A DNA stretch of 9,220 bases from an uncultured Muribaculaceae bacterium (GCA_905209725.1 CAJLTZ010000087.1:1-9220); one strand, 5' to 3'. Counted from the first letter of the stretch, positions 1-7,564 are shown. Numbers and translations are program-made. The notes: generated by a model not told the origin, from the sequence alone.

Positions 1-1414
1 GCACAGGATAAAGCATTGATATGCTGGAGGCATTCTTATCAAAGCAGGCATACTGATCCTCAAATTTCTTATGTGCCTTCTGAGTAATGTGCAGTTTCGT
101 GAACTCATAACCTCGGTATAAGACTTTGAATATCATCGATCGAGGAATGGGATATGGATTAGGATCGGCTGAAATATCAATAAACCCATTTAGCACATAA
201 CCATGACACCAATCCAAATTACCTTCACCCTCCTTTTCCAAACCAAGATAGGCATTACTAACATAATTTATACTTGTTGTCAGATTGGAATCCGCTTCAA
301 AAACAATATCAGTTTTCTCTATTTTAAACTTCACTCCATATTGAATTACTTTGAATTTAGATTCAAAATTATCATAGCTTAGTATAATATTACCTATACG
401 TTCACTGTTTTGTGCAAATCCGTAGGATTTCACTTTTACTATAAGTTTTTTCAAAACAGGGTTGACAAGCAAAGCACGTGTCAATGGTTTTCCGTCAATA
501 AATCTAATCTGTTTCGGCAAATTTAAATAACCCTTCATATTAACTTCCAACCAATCGCAATCAGTTTTAACATGAATATCTTTGGGATCGATATTAGTAA
601 AGATCTTTAAATATTCCCAATCCGACGGATATGTAAACTCAAGTTCAGGAATAGCATATTTTATGAACGGACCGCGTGCCTGACGCGTCACTGCAATCTC
701 AGTGGTCTTTCCATAGAGGGTAGTGATTGTAACTGTAGCTTCCGCCACAGCGTCGGTATATGATTCATCGCATGAAATCACCAGGGCATCGTAAAGGAAA
801 CCGAAATCGCGCGTGGATGCCTTCTGCACCTTGCACCAGTCGGCCGATGATTCCACTGTGAAGGGAACCATATTCTCATTGCTGAATGTGACTTGCTGCG
901 TGGCACCCTCTGCAGGAAGCACCACAGTGGTCATATCCACTTCTATCTGCTTGTCGAGACCCTTGAACGGTTTCTGATACTTCACTACAGCACCTGACAC
1001 ACCGCCGGATGCCGAGTCGGAAATATTCTCCGCCACATATATCCTTATGTATTCATCAGAGATATCATTGTGGGCAACATAACCATTGCCCGCAGTGACA
1101 GGCACGTTTTCTGCCCATCCCTCAAATGGAATGTCGCGGACATTGCCGAGTCCATGCATCTTGCCGAGGAGCGCAATCATCCAGCCGTCGCCGTGGAAAT
1201 TATTTGAGGCGTCGATATAGAGCCCGTCAAGAGAGGTCTTGTCATTATTGAGCATTGAGATCTGCATTGTGCCGTCAGGATCGGGAACGTTAGCGTCGGG
1301 ATTGACAATATCTCCATCGCCGGGAATAGGATCATCATCCTTTGAACAGCCGCCCAAAATCAGAGATACTGCACATAATGCAAATAAGGCAAATAATATC
1401 CTATGAAGTTTCAT
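1..1414 (-). CDS. BACON-repeat surface lipoprotein, C-terminus missing (runs off left edge)
   Basis: The reading frame is open from the ATG at 1414 to the window edge, giving 471 codons without a stop. Residues 1-22 form a lipoprotein signal peptide with lipobox LGGC and acylated Cys23. The following SKDDD resembles the Bacteroidota signal that sends lipoproteins to the cell surface. Residues about 46-150 form an N-terminal domain with GYV and IRIYV strands, of a kind I recall preceding BACON domains (possibly DUF5036-like, from memory only). Three BACON-like repeats follow at about 159-246, 256-360 and 361-447. Each carries a D-W pair (Trp193, Trp288, Trp402) and closes with a strand like VTRQA, VIQYG or ITQKA; a fourth segment then begins. 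BACON domains are associated with carbohydrate or mucin binding and often sit at the start of surface glycan enzymes, so a catalytic domain may lie beyond the edge. The gene is last in the visible run, 32 bp after its neighbour, with no clear Shine-Dalgarno site. GC content falls sharply below position 660. Confidence 0.85.
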   Translation of the reverse strand, partial: MKLHRILFALFALCAVSLILGGCSKDDDPIPGDGDIVNPDANVPDPDGTMQISMLNNDKTSLDGLYIDASNNFHGDGWMIALLGKMHGLGNVRDIPFEGWAENVPVTAGNGYVAHNDISDEYIRIYVAENISDSASGGVSGAVVKYQKPFKGLDKQIEVDMTTVVLPAEGATQQVTFSNENMVPFTVESSADWCKVQKASTRDFGFLYDALVISCDESYTDAVAEATVTITTLYGKTTEIAVTRQARGPFIKYAIPELEFTYPSDWEYLKIFTNIDPKDIHVKTDCDWLEVNMKGYLNLPKQIRFIDGKPLTRALLVNPVLKKLIVKVKSYGFAQNSERIGNIILSYDNFESKFKVIQYGVKFKIEKTDIVFEADSNLTTSINYVSNAYLGLEKEGEGNLDWCHGYVLNGFIDISADPNPYPIPRSMIFKVLYRGYEFTKLHITQKAHKKFEDQYACFDKNASSISMLYPV

Positions 1415-1446
1415 AATCTGCTAATTTTGAATTTCTTTTGCACGAT

Positions 1447-2187
1447 TTACTTTCCATTAGACAGGATGGGTGTCAGCTTCAGATTACTGATATATGCAAC
1501 ACCACCATTGTATTTTATTTTGTTCTCGCGTGCAAGTTTATCAAGGTTAATGCCATACGGACAGGTAACATCATAATTATAGTATGTCGTATAATATTTA
1601 CGCTCCTCTCCGAATGAATCCACACCCTCAAGGCTCATATCTTCTCCTATGATGAACTTGATATAGCTTTCCATTTTCTGCTCGTCATCGGGACTCCTGA
1701 ACACTCCGACAAATTGAACATCAGGAGGATTCCCACCATTCGCTTTATTAAGCATCAACTCGCAGGTGTATTTTTTGCCATCATCGGTCCATTCCATGTA
1801 ATCGATACGTACATATGGGATGAATGCAAATATATCGTGCACCTCCTCATTATCTGTGCTTGGATTTGTGAACTTCGCATCCTTTATATAAATACCCTTC
1901 AGCCAGACCCGGTAATCCTTTTCAGACTGGATCGGAAACATATTCTCCACCCATATCGTATCATTCTCCTGAAGCACAATCCTGCATTCCGATGGCAATG
2001 CAGGTGCTACGGAGTCCATGGTATGAAGCACTCCGTCTGTAGAAAACCTTAGCATCCTTCCATTGATGCTGTCGCCGATTTCAACTTGTTCTCCTTTCTG
2101 GAATATCTCCTTGATATCTGCAAATGTCGTCTGGGCACTACAAAACAAAAAAGCGAAAGCCGCGATTCCAATAATATATGGTTTCAT
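1447..2187 (-). CDS. Secreted protein of unknown function (246 aa)
   Basis: I do not recognise a family. The first 23 residues form a signal peptide: a short basic start, a hydrophobic stretch rich in Ile, Ala and Phe, and a plausible cleavage after TTFA before Asp24. Cys16 lies inside the hydrophobic core without a good lipobox, so a periplasmic or secreted product is more likely than a lipoprotein. The mature part is rich in charged, Tyr and Trp residues with alternating beta-type patterns, for example around residues 44-60, 68-82 and 122-145, and has few Cys (68, 142, 209). The start is supported by a strong GGAGG site about 9 bases upstream, which is uncommon in Bacteroidota. It begins 17 bp after the 277-aa gene stops and ends 32 bp before the lipoprotein gene, so the three are probably cotranscribed. 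Its role is probably linked to these exported neighbours, but nothing in the sequence names a substrate. Confidence 0.8.
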   Translation of the reverse strand: MKPYIIGIAAFAFLFCSAQTTFADIKEIFQKGEQVEIGDSINGRMLRFSTDGVLHTMDSVAPALPSECRIVLQENDTIWVENMFPIQSEKDYRVWLKGIYIKDAKFTNPSTDNEEVHDIFAFIPYVRIDYMEWTDDGKKYTCELMLNKANGGNPPDVQFVGVFRSPDDEQKMESYIKFIIGEDMSLEGVDSFGEERKYYTTYYNYDVTCPYGINLDKLARENKIKYNGGVAYISNLKLTPILSNGK

Positions 2188-2207
2188 ATCTTTTATCCTC
2201 CTCTTTA
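2188..2207 (-). promoter_or_regulatory. Strong ribosome binding site directly after the preceding stop codon
   Basis: On the minus strand the TAA of the upstream gene (2207-2205) is followed within a few bases by GAGGAGG and then the ATG at 2187. This layout suits translational coupling and fixes the start. Purine-rich sites this close to the full consensus are unusual for Bacteroidota genes. Confidence 0.7.
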
Positions 2208-3038
2208 TTTCACTAAAATTTTCTTGCCTCTACATATATATATGCCTGGACTAAGATTATTTCTGTCAACCCTATTTCCCATGATGTCATATACAGGTGA
2301 TTCTGTTTCCGAATTATCATCGATGATTCTATCTACTGAATCCGTATTGAGAAAAAGAGGAATCAGTCTGAAATCCAAAAACATCATCCAGGCTCCATAT
2401 TTTCTTCTTGAAGATTCATAATTCACATAATACGGATTCTCGAAACTGCCGTAGTAAAGATAATCAGTATAGTCGTAATCGGTTTGGATAGGTCCAAAAC
2501 CGACCTTGGCATCAGATGGTATGTTGTTTTTATTACACTCCATCCTAATTATTTTATCCGGACCAACTCGGAAAATAATATCATCCCAGTCAGTAAGCAA
2601 AATGTTCATACCATCATATTGCATCATTGGGTAAAGGGTATATTTGTAACTTATATCCCATGTACTTGCAGAATGATAATATCCTCCAATGCGATCACCT
2701 GCTTTCACCTTAAACGAGCCTGCATTATCGATTTGGATTCCGTGAACGACTATGAGCTCCTCATCAAAACCATATTCCCATTTCCAGTTCACAGTTCCAT
2801 CTGAATTGTAGATGACTGTAGTTGTATTCTCAAATGGCAATTGATCATAATTTATATAAGAGCACCTTACATAATACTCAATTCCGGCATCCAAATAGCC
2901 CCCCCTTGAATCCGGCGCCTTCATTCCATTTCTATCGTTGGTATCGGCAATAGAATTAAAAGGCACGCAAAAACCGAAGAAGGTCAGCAAGAAAAATACC
3001 AACATGACCGGTGATACTATTTGTTTTTGTTTATGCAT
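2205..3038 (-). CDS. Secreted protein with short type IX-like C-terminal sorting tail (277 aa)
   Basis: An N-terminal signal peptide is visible: a basic start (HKQKQ), a Phe/Leu-rich hydrophobic segment at about 11-24, and a probable cleavage after SIA near residue 31. The mature body (about 32-235) is rich in Tyr, Asp and Trp with beta-strand character and has no motif I can assign. The last 29 residues read PVYDIMGNRV, then SPGIYI, then GKKILVK at the extreme end. This matches the compact version of the type IX secretion C-terminal domain (the TIGR04183 type) found on many exported Bacteroidales proteins, and it argues for an outer-membrane or extracellular location. The start at 3038 has a textbook AAGGAGG site about 6 bases upstream. 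The gene lies 38 bp downstream of the third barrel gene and 17 bp ahead of the 246-aa gene. It is AT-rich. Its molecular function is unknown. Confidence 0.8.
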   Translation of the reverse strand: MHKQKQIVSPVMLVFFLLTFFGFCVPFNSIADTNDRNGMKAPDSRGGYLDAGIEYYVRCSYINYDQLPFENTTTVIYNSDGTVNWKWEYGFDEELIVVHGIQIDNAGSFKVKAGDRIGGYYHSASTWDISYKYTLYPMMQYDGMNILLTDWDDIIFRVGPDKIIRMECNKNNIPSDAKVGFGPIQTDYDYTDYLYYGSFENPYYVNYESSRRKYGAWMMFLDFRLIPLFLNTDSVDRIIDDNSETESPVYDIMGNRVDRNNLSPGIYICRGKKILVK

Positions 3039-3052
3039 GATATCCTCCTTTC
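3039..3052 (-). promoter_or_regulatory. Near-consensus Shine-Dalgarno site for the 277-aa secreted protein
   Basis: The minus strand reads AAAGGAGGATATC and then the ATG at 3038, a full AGGAGG core with normal spacing. The three barrel genes and the lipoprotein gene lack anything similar, so this site decides the start here and suggests high or independently set translation. Confidence 0.75.
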
Positions 3053-3076
3053 AAAATTGTATTATAGATTTGAGTT

Positions 3077-4690
3077 TCAACTTAGTTTCCTATAACGGAA
3101 AATCAAATATCCTCCGGGCACTAAATCTCTGACAATCGTCCTGGACGATGGATCCAAATTGCCTGTAAGAATACGTGGCGTCAACTCTTCTATTTCATAT
3201 TTGTCATCAAAAGTTATTGCAACAGTCTTGTAATTATCCGGATCTCGGTTCATTATAACGGCATAACGCTCCGTGCGATCCACTTTATTGGGCGAGTCAT
3301 CATTATAAACATAACCCGTACTCATATCATTAGGATCAGTCGTAATAAATGAAGCCATAACTCCTTTTAATATTATTTCAGGATATGTATCAATATCGCT
3401 ACCCGTCACCTTAATATCAGTTATAGGAGAATCATTAAAAGATTCTAAAAAATATGGTTTCTCACCTTCAGGCATTTCATTAATGAGAGCTGGAATATAA
3501 TCATTGCCATATTGTTTTATATGCTGGACTCTACAACCTCTGAAGACACTTGAAAATCTATGAATCTCCTCATTAACCTGCTGGAGTGAATACCATATCT
3601 GGTTTCTGTCACCTAATCTGTTGATGGGAGAAGATATGTAAAATTCTGTTTTTATAATCGTTTGCTCATGAGTTTCACCTTCTTCAGCCTTGGGATGATC
3701 AGAATGAGAACGTTGACAATAAGTCCAATATTGTATTTCCTGTGCGCCATAAGCAAGTGCAACAAAAGTCTGATACCTCAAACGATTTACGGTAGGGGTA
3801 GCCTGATAAAATCCCTCGCCGTTTTCAAACTCGGTTGTCAGACAGAATGTTCTGAACGGTCGGTTTGTTTCATGTGATATCTGCAGGAATCGATCTAAAT
3901 AATTATAATATGAAACAAGATTCCCAGCATATCCATGCTCACCTTTAGGACCCAATGTGGCAGGATACAGGTCAAAAGACCAACATTGCGGTTGAATTAA
4001 CACTTGAACAGCTCTTAGATATTCATAATAATTTTCCAGTGGTCCGAATACTGGATTTATTGGCTCATCTTTCTTCCTTTTAGCCTGCTTCAAATTAGTA
4101 CGCATTTGTCTTTTAGGAAGATTCATTGCAGTACATCCGGCAGTCATTACATCCCTACTATGTCTATATATTTTTGTTTTAGGTCCAGGAGTATAACTGC
4201 CTTTAAGCGGGTTGCCACTTGCAACAAGTGAGTCCCAACCGGGCTCATCTAAAACAGAAATGCCGGTTACAAAAGACTGTTGTATCGTATAGTTCATACG
4301 AATTTTGTACGATGCCGCCACAGAAGGGTCATCAAATGGATATTTATAGTCTTTTGTATCGTATGATCCAATGATACTGTCATTGCTGACGATGAGATTA
4401 ACACCAGTATTCAACATGGCAGGTTTGAACTTGGCCGTCAAGTCATTGGAAGAAATTTCAGCTTCATTTTTGTTATAATGCACCTGTGAAGATCCAGCGC
4501 TAAATCCGCATTCCCTTGCTTTCACAAATTCCTCTCTTGTCGGATTGTACAAGTCTACACAGATTGTGGATCCGACTATCGGGAATTCTCCCGGACTCGG
4601 ACTCACGTATGGCAACTTTGAATCGTTTGCATCTGACTTGTTTGCAGTATTAGTCGATTCATCAAATGTACTTGCACTTATATCTTTCAT
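3077..4690 (-). CDS. TIM-barrel glycoside-hydrolase-like protein, catalytic motif retained (537 aa)
   Basis: This is the most divergent and longest of three tandem paralogues. An N-terminal, Ser/Asn/Asp-rich stretch (1-30) leads into the shared box PGEFPIV (33-39). The barrel core carries LDEP (147-150), in the pattern of acid/base glutamates of clan GH-A-like hydrolases, then WSFDLYP (237-243) and FCLTTE with Glu287 at a position suited to a nucleophile. ALAYGAQEIQYWTY (311-324) looks like the last barrel strand. The shared SPI-N...WY..L segment (354-370) precedes a C-terminal beta domain ending in VPGGYLIFRY. A GH42-like or related unclassified glycosidase is the best description; the substrate is unknown. 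Two insertions set it apart from its sisters: a basic loop at about 160-215 and a long stretch at about 395-475. There is no signal peptide, so the product appears cytoplasmic. GC is about 36%. It starts 53 bp after the previous gene with no Shine-Dalgarno site. Confidence 0.8.
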   Translation of the reverse strand: MKDISASTFDESTNTANKSDANDSKLPYVSPSPGEFPIVGSTICVDLYNPTREEFVKARECGFSAGSSQVHYNKNEAEISSNDLTAKFKPAMLNTGVNLIVSNDSIIGSYDTKDYKYPFDDPSVAASYKIRMNYTIQQSFVTGISVLDEPGWDSLVASGNPLKGSYTPGPKTKIYRHSRDVMTAGCTAMNLPKRQMRTNLKQAKRKKDEPINPVFGPLENYYEYLRAVQVLIQPQCWSFDLYPATLGPKGEHGYAGNLVSYYNYLDRFLQISHETNRPFRTFCLTTEFENGEGFYQATPTVNRLRYQTFVALAYGAQEIQYWTYCQRSHSDHPKAEEGETHEQTIIKTEFYISSPINRLGDRNQIWYSLQQVNEEIHRFSSVFRGCRVQHIKQYGNDYIPALINEMPEGEKPYFLESFNDSPITDIKVTGSDIDTYPEIILKGVMASFITTDPNDMSTGYVYNDDSPNKVDRTERYAVIMNRDPDNYKTVAITFDDKYEIEELTPRILTGNLDPSSRTIVRDLVPGGYLIFRYRKLS

Positions 4691-4743
4691 ATCTTTATTG
4701 TATTAGAGATTCTTTTTGATAATTATACTCTACCATTGGCATA

Positions 4744-6042
4744 TCATTCATATCTAAATATCAGCCAACCACCAGGTGTCAGCGTTCTTTTTACTGTCAA
4801 ACCATTATTGGTGGATTGAGTTGATTGATTGGCCGTGAATATTGTAAGCGGCGTTTCCTCAGTAATTTTCCACAAATTACTGAACTCTAATGTAACCTCC
4901 TGAGCGCTATCTATGTCGTGATTCACGATTATAAGATAATTTCGATTCTTGTTTTTATATAAAACATAAAGTATTCCCTTACTCTTATTTCCGCTGGCAA
5001 TCGAATAACAAGGCCCGAATGCGTCACCGGTGCCGTAATTGAACTCTGCAATTCCGAGTTCGCCGGAATTGCGGATATCCACCGGTTGTCCGCCCAAGAA
5101 TATATGTGTAAAACTTCTGATTTCCGATATCAGCGACCGGACAGTATACCACATGTCAGTTTTCTCCCCTGACATATTAATGGGCGATTCCGAGATGTTG
5201 GTGCTGTTCTTCTGCTGATAAGATGAGAATATCAGACCCTGTGCCCCATAAGCCAACGCTGAATAGCACTGCAATCTCATGGAGGCCGGAGTTCCCTGAC
5301 GATAACCGCTACTGTTCTGAACCTTCTCACACTGACAGAATGCCCAGAATGGATGGCCGCTTTCCAAGGATATTTGACGCATATTGCGCAACGTCTTGTA
5401 GAATGAAGCGTAATATATTGTCTTTGCATCGGCAGTGTTGTATGATACCGGGTTGTAATCGTTCGACCATATCATTGGCTTTATCCCCGATGTCTTTTCA
5501 TCTTGCAGAATAAGATCAATTTTCCCCTCGCTGTCTTTGACATAGTATGAATTGCCCTGAAGATATCTAAGGTAATCAAGATATGTATTGCAGTTACCCG
5601 TATATGCGGTTGAGAGTCCCTCTATAATCTGCATATAGATAAAGTGATCCGGATCCTTTGCAAGGATTCTGTTGTAGCAATCCCTCAAGGTAGGGATTTG
5701 ATTGAATTGAGGGAGACGTGCCAATGACCATCCTGCAAGTGATGGAAAGGTTTTATATCCTTCCACAAAGCTCTCCCAATGCGCATCCTCTGTGAGCTGG
5801 GCATTTCCCAGAATCATTTTCATTCCTGTTCCGGTCATACCTTTCAGAAGAGGTGTGATGCTTGATGAAGTAACACCCTGTAATGCGAGATTGAATCCGC
5901 ACTCTACTGCAGTTATGCAGGTTTTCCTAAGTTCGCTCTCTTTCTCAGTGGCGGAAAGAGATGCATTGTCGTTGAACAGTTGCTGTGCCACAATCGGGAA
6001 CTGCCCCGGGGTCTGGCTCTTATAGACGTTGTTTGTGTTCAT
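4744..6042 (-). CDS. TIM-barrel glycosidase-like paralogue, probably catalytically altered (432 aa)
   Basis: It closely resembles the next gene upstream along most of its length (by eye, at least half the residues match), so the two are a tandem duplication. It starts with the family box TPGQFPIV (11-18), followed by AVECGFNLALQ, the barrel strand AGWSLARLP (103-111), YMQIIEGLS, IWSNDYNP (191-198), FWAFCQCE (Glu239), SALAYGAQGLIFSSYQQ (261-277) and a C-terminal beta domain with IIVNHDID and LTPGGWLIFRY. The acid/base glutamate seen as DEP in the third paralogue is Leu110 here, with Arg109 beside it, so normal glycosidase chemistry is doubtful. I chose the ATG at 6042 because it places the N-terminus in register with the 435-aa sister. 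An in-frame ATG at 6189 would add 49 unmatched residues and overlap the upstream gene by 25 bp. No signal peptide is present from either start, and no Shine-Dalgarno site is seen. Confidence 0.8.
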   Translation of the reverse strand: MNTNNVYKSQTPGQFPIVAQQLFNDNASLSATEKESELRKTCITAVECGFNLALQGVTSSSITPLLKGMTGTGMKMILGNAQLTEDAHWESFVEGYKTFPSLAGWSLARLPQFNQIPTLRDCYNRILAKDPDHFIYMQIIEGLSTAYTGNCNTYLDYLRYLQGNSYYVKDSEGKIDLILQDEKTSGIKPMIWSNDYNPVSYNTADAKTIYYASFYKTLRNMRQISLESGHPFWAFCQCEKVQNSSGYRQGTPASMRLQCYSALAYGAQGLIFSSYQQKNSTNISESPINMSGEKTDMWYTVRSLISEIRSFTHIFLGGQPVDIRNSGELGIAEFNYGTGDAFGPCYSIASGNKSKGILYVLYKNKNRNYLIIVNHDIDSAQEVTLEFSNLWKITEETPLTIFTANQSTQSTNNGLTVKRTLTPGGWLIFRYE

Positions 6043-6164
6043 AATATCTGTTTTTATGGTTTTGATGTTACTATTGGCTTGACGGTATTTAGATGTTGGA
6101 CTTTTTATGTTATCTTGCATACAACTGTCTAAAACAAAGCCGTTGAAGTAATTTTTGTTTACGA

Positions 6165-7472
6165 TTATTGATATCTCAGTATTAGACATCCGCCAGGAGC
6201 AAGATTTCTGTTTATCACTCGTGTGGATCCATTGTCTTTACACAGTTCAGTCGAAGCGGGCGTCAATATCGTCAGTGGTGTCTCCTCCACAACAGTGTAT
6301 TGACTCTTCAACCTTAATGTCAGTGCCTGTGGATTGTCTATGTCGTGATTTACGATGATGAGGTATCTGTACGTGTTCTTGCCGTCGCTGTTGCTTAACA
6401 GAGAACACAACACCCCTTTCTCGCCGGCAGAGATTGTCTGGCATGGCCCGAAGTTGTCAATTGACAATACATTGGGCTGCTCAATCCCCAAATTTCCTGT
6501 ATGGCGGACTGATGTACATGTCCCGCCTAAAAAGATATGGGTAAGCCCCTTTATTTCTGCAAGCAATGACTGGACCTTATACCACATGTCAGTCTTGTCA
6601 CAATTGATGTCAATAGGCGAATTTGATGTGCTTGTGCTGATAGTGCTTGCACTCTGCTGATACGATGAAAAGATCAGTCCCTGCGCACCATAGGCAAGTG
6701 CGGAATAGCACTGAAGACGCATTGAGGCAGGGGTTCCCTGACGATACTCACTCTCTGTATCAACCCTCTCGCATTGGCAGAATGTCCAGAATGGATGTCC
6801 GCTTGTCTGCGCAATCGTGCGCAGGTTGTTCAGCATCTTATAAAATGGCGCATAGTAGATTACAGTTCCTGTCGGTTTATATGATACTGGATTGTAATTG
6901 TTCGACCATATCATTGGTTTTATACCCAATGTGTTCTGACTTGCAGGCACCTCAATCTTCGCGCCGCCGGAGTTGATATAATAAGATAAACCCTGGAGGC
7001 AACGCAGATAGTCCATATAGGAATAGCAGTTGCCTGTATAATCTGTCGACATCCCCTCCAGAAGCTGCATGTATATCAGATGATCCGGGTCGGCGCTTAA
7101 GATTCTATTGTAATAGTTCTTTAAATTCGAGAGGTCGTTGAATTTTGGAAGACGCGCAAGATACCAGCCTCCAAGTGATTCGAATGTCTTATAACCATTT
7201 ACAAAATTCTGCCAATGGGCATCCTCGGAAAGTTGGGCATTTCCCAATATCATTTTTAAACCGGTTCCTTCCATCGCTTTCATAAGAGGTGTGATGCTTG
7301 AGCCTTTGACGCTTTGCATGGCAAGATTGAATCCACATTCTACCGCAGTCTTGCAAACACCTCGCAGCCACTCTTGTTTCTGCGATGCCGAAAGACTTGG
7401 ATTGTCATTGAACAGGTATGATGCGACGAAAGGGAGTTGCCCCGGATTTGGAATATGATAAATATTTGACAT
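6165..7472 (-). CDS. TIM-barrel glycosidase-like paralogue, probably catalytically altered (435 aa)
   Basis: This is the first gene after the insertion sequence. It carries the box NPGQLPFV (9-16), AVECGFNLAMQ (43-53), GGWYLARLP (101-109), DPDHLIYMQLLEG (128-140), IWSNNYNP (188-195), FWTFCQCE (Glu235) and ALAYGAQGLIFSSYQQ (258-273). A SPI...KTDMWY linker and a C-terminal beta sandwich with IIVNHDID and APGGCLILRY complete it. The fold and order match beta-galactosidase/GH42-like or related Bacteroidales hydrolases. Leu108 sits where the third paralogue has the putative acid/base Glu, and Asn192 where it has Asp240. Glu235 remains. A binding, regulatory or otherwise altered enzyme role is therefore more likely than a standard hydrolase. 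There is no signal peptide. GC in the sampled part is near 50%, higher than in the third paralogue. The start codon is about 50 bp from the insertion-sequence tip, and no native promoter is obvious. Confidence 0.8.
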   Translation of the reverse strand: MSNIYHIPNPGQLPFVASYLFNDNPSLSASQKQEWLRGVCKTAVECGFNLAMQSVKGSSITPLMKAMEGTGLKMILGNAQLSEDAHWQNFVNGYKTFESLGGWYLARLPKFNDLSNLKNYYNRILSADPDHLIYMQLLEGMSTDYTGNCYSYMDYLRCLQGLSYYINSGGAKIEVPASQNTLGIKPMIWSNNYNPVSYKPTGTVIYYAPFYKMLNNLRTIAQTSGHPFWTFCQCERVDTESEYRQGTPASMRLQCYSALAYGAQGLIFSSYQQSASTISTSTSNSPIDINCDKTDMWYKVQSLLAEIKGLTHIFLGGTCTSVRHTGNLGIEQPNVLSIDNFGPCQTISAGEKGVLCSLLSNSDGKNTYRYLIIVNHDIDNPQALTLRLKSQYTVVEETPLTILTPASTELCKDNGSTRVINRNLAPGGCLILRYQ

Positions 7473-7519
7473 AAAAAAGTAGTTTTGTTGGCTATTATAG
7501 TAACGCTCTTTATGCGATT
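7473..7519. other. Short spacer between insertion-sequence tip and first barrel gene
   Basis: This holds the whole 5' region left to the 435-aa gene. On the minus strand it has an A/T-rich run before the ATG and a TATAAT-like string about 20-30 bases upstream, but no TAnnTTTG motif and no Shine-Dalgarno site. Nothing else is visible. Confidence 0.4.
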
Positions 7520-7554
7520 ATTGTTTAGGTAACTATTCAGCGGACACGCTGAGG
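7520..7554 (+). repeat. Left terminal inverted repeat of the IS66 element
   Basis: All 35 bases match the reverse complement of 9140-9174. The core GTAACTATTCAGCGG starts at 7529. Inside it, TCAGCG and CGCTGA (7537-7552) form a 6-bp palindrome with a 4-base loop. Matching stops at 7519 on the outer side and becomes patchy after 7554. Confidence 0.92.
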
Positions 7555-7564
7555 TAGTCGCCGA

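Noticed and set aside
1714..2421. Overlapping plus-strand frames of 111-112 codons opposite the two secreted-protein genes
   Set aside because: The minus-strand genes have signal peptides, strong ribosome binding sites and sensible spacing. The plus-strand translations are rich in Ile, His and Cys with no coherent pattern.
6247..6444. A 65-codon minus-strand frame inside the first barrel gene
   Set aside because: It lies wholly within a well-supported coding sequence in another frame, and its translation is low-complexity and basic.
3077..7472. The three barrel genes as a polysaccharide utilisation locus
   Set aside because: No SusC, SusD, sensor or transporter gene is in the window, and the barrel proteins lack export signals, so the term is not supported here.
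7473..7519. TATAAT-like string as a promoter for the first barrel gene
   Set aside because: Bacteroidota primary promoters use TAnnTTTG with TTTG near -33, which is absent here. In A/T-rich DNA a TATAAT match is weak evidence.
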